From assembly GCA_900543325.1 (NCBI GenBank), contig UQQU01000072.1, positions 1 to 15,575 of the forward strand: a stretch of 15,575 bases of DNA, written 5' to 3'. The translations under genes and the position numbers were made by a program. The number at the start of each line of letters is the position of its first letter. The stretch's first letter is position 1. The notes under the pieces are model-generated. The model was not told the DNA's origin, searched no databases, and saw only the letters and a list, made by a program, of their open reading frames with translations. This stretch comes from an uncultured Clostridium sp. (GTDB lineage Bacteria; Bacillota; Clostridia; Clostridiales; Clostridiaceae). This document shows positions 12,727 to 15,575 of this stretch, piece after piece.

Positions 12727-14313
12727 TTGTGTAGCTTTGTTGTATTTTCTTCTAATAAATTAAATTTATCTGATTTCTCAAATACCTTAAAAAAGGTCGA
12801 ACATAGAGGACCAGATAACAACTATTCTGCTATTGAAAATGGTTTATCATGGGGCTTTAACCGTTTATCAATAATGGATTTATCATCTAATGGAAATCAA
12901 CCATTTAAATATAATTCCTGTGAACTTGTATGTAATGGAGAAATCTATAACTATCAATCTCTAAGAGAATTATTATCTAATGAATATAGCTTCCATTCCC
13001 ATAGTGATTGCGAAGTATTAATTCCACTATATTATAAATATGATATTGAAATAATGTGTAAAATGCTTGATGCAGAATTTGCTTTAGTTTTATATGATTC
13101 TGAATCTAATTCTATAATGGCAGCTAGAGACCCTATGGGTATTAGACCTATGTTTTATGGCTATACAAAAGAAGACCATAAAATTTCTTTTGCAAGCGAG
13201 GCAAAAGCTTTAATAGATTACTGCGAAGATATTATGCCATTCCCTCCAGGACATTATTATAAAGATGGTGAGTTTATTTGTTACAATGATTTGTCTGAAA
13301 CAAAATTCATTAACAATGATGATTTAAATGTTATATTTGATAACATAAAAACTAAACTTATATCTGCTGTAGAAAAAAGGCTTCATGCTGATGCACCTAT
13401 TGGCTATTTATTAAGTGGCGGATTAGATTCCTCTCTTGTATGCTCTATTGCTCAAAGATTTATGAATAAGCCAATTAAAACTTTTGCTATTGGAATGGAT
13501 ACTGACCCAATAGATTTAAAATATGCAAAACAAGCAGCTGAATTTTTAGGTACTGATCATACTGAAGTTATAATAACTAAAGATGATGTTTTAAATTCAT
13601 TGGAAGAAGTTATTTATCATTTAGAAACTTTTGATATTACTACTATTAGAGCTAGTGTTGGAATGTACTTATTATGTAAATACATTCATGAAAATACTGA
13701 TTTAAAAGTTATTTTAACTGGTGAAGTAAGTGATGAATTATTTGGTTATAAATATACTGATTTTGCACCTAGCCCAAGCGAATTCCAAAAAGAATCACAA
13801 AAAAGAATAAAAGAACTTTATATGTATGATGTTTTAAGAGCTGATAGATGTATCTCTGCTCATGCACTAGAAGGACGAGTTCCTTTTGCTGATATTGATT
13901 TTGTAAACTATGTAATGAGTATTAATCCTGCTAAAAAAATGAATACTTATAATAAAGGTAAATATTTATTAAGAAAAGCATTTGAAGGCGATAACTATTT
14001 ACCTGAAGATTTATTGTATCGTGAAAAAGCTGCTTTTAGTGATGCTGTTGGACATTCTCTAGTAGATTACTTAAAAGAATATGCTGAAGAAAAATATACT
14101 TCTGAAGATCTTGAGTTAGCTAAAGAAAAGTATACGTATTGTACACCATTCACTAAGGAATCTCTTCTTTATAGAGATATTTTTGAAAAATATTATCCTA
14201 GAAATGCTAAGTTGATTAAAGATTTCTGGATGCCAAATAAATCTTGGGAAGGTTGTAATGTTAATGACCCAAGTGCTAGAGTTCTTTCAAACTATGGTGA
14301 TAGTGGAAAATAG
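12727..14313 (+). CDS. asnB: Asparagine synthetase B, glutamine-hydrolysing (528 aa)
   Basis: Makes asparagine from aspartate, ATP and glutamine. The N-terminal class II glutaminase domain (about 1-185) has Cys2 as nucleophile, HRGPDNN (26-32), Arg46 in NRLSIMD, the oxyanion motif NGEIYN (70-75) and SHSDCEV (91-97). The synthetase domain (about 205-528) has the ATP-pyrophosphatase loop SGGLDSS (230-236) and TGEVSDELFGYKY (331-343). The C-terminal WMPNKS and NDPSARVLSNY blocks resemble E. coli AsnB. The start is TTG at 12727. Cys2 must follow the initiator directly for the glutaminase to work, and AAGGGGG lies 8 bases upstream, so this start is secure despite the unusual codon. Expression is probably controlled by the attenuator-like leader. 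Confidence 0.96.
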   Translation: MCSFVVFSSNKLNLSDFSNTLKKVEHRGPDNNYSAIENGLSWGFNRLSIMDLSSNGNQPFKYNSCELVCNGEIYNYQSLRELLSNEYSFHSHSDCEVLIPLYYKYDIEIMCKMLDAEFALVLYDSESNSIMAARDPMGIRPMFYGYTKEDHKISFASEAKALIDYCEDIMPFPPGHYYKDGEFICYNDLSETKFINNDDLNVIFDNIKTKLISAVEKRLHADAPIGYLLSGGLDSSLVCSIAQRFMNKPIKTFAIGMDTDPIDLKYAKQAAEFLGTDHTEVIITKDDVLNSLEEVIYHLETFDITTIRASVGMYLLCKYIHENTDLKVILTGEVSDELFGYKYTDFAPSPSEFQKESQKRIKELYMYDVLRADRCISAHALEGRVPFADIDFVNYVMSINPAKKMNTYNKGKYLLRKAFEGDNYLPEDLLYREKAAFSDAVGHSLVDYLKEYAEEKYTSEDLELAKEKYTYCTPFTKESLLYRDIFEKYYPRNAKLIKDFWMPNKSWEGCNVNDPSARVLSNYGDSGK

Positions 14314-14401
14314 TTTGAATTGTATATAATATATATTTAAAGCAATGAACTCCACTTTAATTAATAATTTTATTCTAAGCAAGTTAAAGTATTTTATTTT
14401 T

Positions 14402-14438
14402 AAAAAGGACTATCTAAAAATTTTAGATAATCCTTTTT
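14402..14438 (+). terminator. Terminator after asnB
   Basis: Stem of 8 bp (AAAAAGGA/TCCTTTTT), one C-A mismatch and 9 bp (TATCTAAAA/TTTTAGATA), ending in a run of six T. It lies 88 bases after the asnB stop; the intervening bases show no gene. Confidence 0.85.
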
Positions 14439-14533
14439 TCTTTGTATATAACCCTACTGTGCATATATTTCATTTCTAGCAACTGATAACTGATAAAAAT
14501 ATTTCTTAACACATACTTCTCTTTCTTTCGTGA

Positions 14534-14539
14534 TATAAT
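14534..14539 (+). promoter_or_regulatory. Extended -10 promoter of the alpha/beta hydrolase gene
   Basis: A perfect TATAAT preceded by TGA (TGnTATAAT) lies 32 bases before the start codon. No good -35 is visible at 17 bases, which extended -10 promoters do not require. Confidence 0.6.
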
Positions 14540-14571
14540 TAATATAAAAATTCTATTTTAGAGGTGAACAT

Positions 14572-15528
14572 ATGAAGGAAATCATAATAATTTTATTATG
14601 TATTATACTTATAGCTTTAATAATAGTAATTTACTATGGTGGAAATTACTTATATAACTTAAGTGTAAATCCAAAATATCCAAAAGATTTAATATTTAAA
14701 AGCAATACTGATGAAGAAACAAAACAAAATGAAACTAGTGGTGTTTCCACTGTCGATAGTAAAACATGGTTACTTAAATTTAGTAACTATGAAGATTTAT
14801 TTCTTAAATCTAAAGACAATTTAACCTTACATAACTACGTCATAAAAAATAAAAACAACTCTAATAAATGGGTTATTGCCGTTCATGGCTATACTTCTCA
14901 AGGCACATATATGGCTTCATATGCTAAAAGATTTTATGATATGGGATATAATATTATAATTCCTGATTTAAGAGGTCACGGTAAAAGTGAAGGTACTTAT
15001 ATAGGAATGGGCTGGCATGAAAGATTTGATATTGTTGATTTATCAAATTATATTGCTAGTACTTATAAAAATTCTCAAATTGTTCTTTTTGGTGTTTCTA
15101 TGGGAGCTGCAACTGTTATGAGTGCTTCTGGTGAGAAACTACCTAGAAATGTTAAAGTTATAATAGAAGACTGTGGATATACATCTACTTGGAGTCAATT
15201 TGCTTATCAATTAAAAGCATTATTTAAATTGCCATCATTTCCAATGATGCACATTGCAAGCATTATCTGTAAATTCCGAGCTGGATATTTTATTAGCGAA
15301 GCATCTCCTATCAAACAAATAAAAAAATCAACAACTCCAACACTTTTTATTCATGGTGATAAAGATGGATTTGTTCCTTTCTTTATGCTTGACGAACTAT
15401 ATAACGCTTCACCAGTTGAAAAAGAAAAATTAATTATTAATGGTGCAGCTCATGCTAGAGCTAGCTACGTTAATCCTAAACTATATTGGAAAACTGTAGA
15501 AAAATTTCTAAATAACTATATTAACTAA
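14572..15528 (+). CDS. Membrane-anchored alpha/beta hydrolase (318 aa)
   Basis: Serine hydrolase of the alpha/beta fold, similar in layout to the YqkD/Bem46-like group. Residues 3-22 (IIIILLCIILIALIIVIY after a lone Lys-Glu) form one N-terminal membrane segment with no clear signal-peptidase site, so the enzyme is probably anchored, most likely with the catalytic domain outside. Fold landmarks: VIAVHGYTSQG (101-111, oxyanion region), PDLRGHGKSEG (131-141), the nucleophile elbow GVSMG with Ser176, the acid residue in HGDKDGFVP (Asp265), and His294 in GAAHARA. The start ATG has GAGGTG 6 bases upstream. The gene has its own promoter and follows the asnB terminator, so it is a separate unit. Substrate unknown: esterase, lipase or peptidase activity are all possible. 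Confidence 0.88.
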   Translation: MKEIIIILLCIILIALIIVIYYGGNYLYNLSVNPKYPKDLIFKSNTDEETKQNETSGVSTVDSKTWLLKFSNYEDLFLKSKDNLTLHNYVIKNKNNSNKWVIAVHGYTSQGTYMASYAKRFYDMGYNIIIPDLRGHGKSEGTYIGMGWHERFDIVDLSNYIASTYKNSQIVLFGVSMGAATVMSASGEKLPRNVKVIIEDCGYTSTWSQFAYQLKALFKLPSFPMMHIASIICKFRAGYFISEASPIKQIKKSTTPTLFIHGDKDGFVPFFMLDELYNASPVEKEKLIINGAAHARASYVNPKLYWKTVEKFLNNYIN

Positions 15529-15575
15529 ATTGTTCGTTAGAGCTTAAATGCCGTGATGACGAAAATTAATGATAT

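Noticed and set aside
15529..15575. Terminator or new gene start after the alpha/beta hydrolase
   Set aside because: Only 47 bases remain; no hairpin with a T tract and no start signal can be supported.

Overview
The window looks like the chromosome of a low-GC Gram-positive anaerobe of the Clostridium sensu stricto type. Evidence: very A/T-rich DNA and A/T-ending codons, strong GGAGG-type ribosome binding sites, several TTG/GTG starts, intergenic regions full of A/T palindromes and U-tailed terminators, and clostridial gene forms (short ThiC, ThiF with an N-terminal ThiS-like domain, MurE with a DNPR motif). The species cannot be fixed from sequence alone.

Region 1 (about 1-5503, minus strand) is one thiamine thiazole/pyrimidine operon. 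A sigma-A-like promoter (5475-5503) drives a TPP riboswitch (5372-5457) and an intrinsic terminator (5256-5289). An unusual GC-rich hairpin (5198-5238) then abuts the ribosome binding site of thiS. The order is thiS, thiF, thiG, thiH, thiC and a last enzyme gene. That gene would usually be named thiE, but it carries the TenI signature (thiazole tautomerase). A small 61-residue membrane-protein gene and a terminator (68-93) close the operon. ThiS/ThiF/ThiG/ThiH make the thiazole phosphate, the TenI-like protein probably aromatises it, and ThiC makes the pyrimidine phosphate. No thiD, thiM or true thiE is present here. Directly after the terminator, on the same strand, lies the 5' end of a group II intron of the class-C type, which runs off the window at base 1.

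Region 2 (5524-8259): a patatin-like lipid acyl hydrolase (minus strand), diverging from yaaA (plus strand), whose promoter is overlapped by a perfect 17-bp PerR/Fur-like palindrome. A 114-residue protein of unknown function follows, with its own promoter and terminator.

Region 3 (8281-12296, minus strand): glgP (glycogen/maltodextrin phosphorylase) and murE (UDP-MurNAc-tripeptide synthetase). A 278-bp gap separates them and holds a 19-bp inverted repeat and an 18-bp palindrome.

Region 4 (12508-15528, plus strand): asnB (glutamine-dependent asparagine synthetase), preceded by a roughly 184-nt leader. The leader can fold into mutually exclusive terminator, antiterminator and anti-antiterminator helices but matches no riboswitch or T-box I know. 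This is the best candidate in the window for an undescribed regulatory element. The last gene is a membrane-anchored alpha/beta hydrolase.

Apart from the group II intron I see no insertion sequences, prophage, CRISPR, tRNA or rRNA genes.
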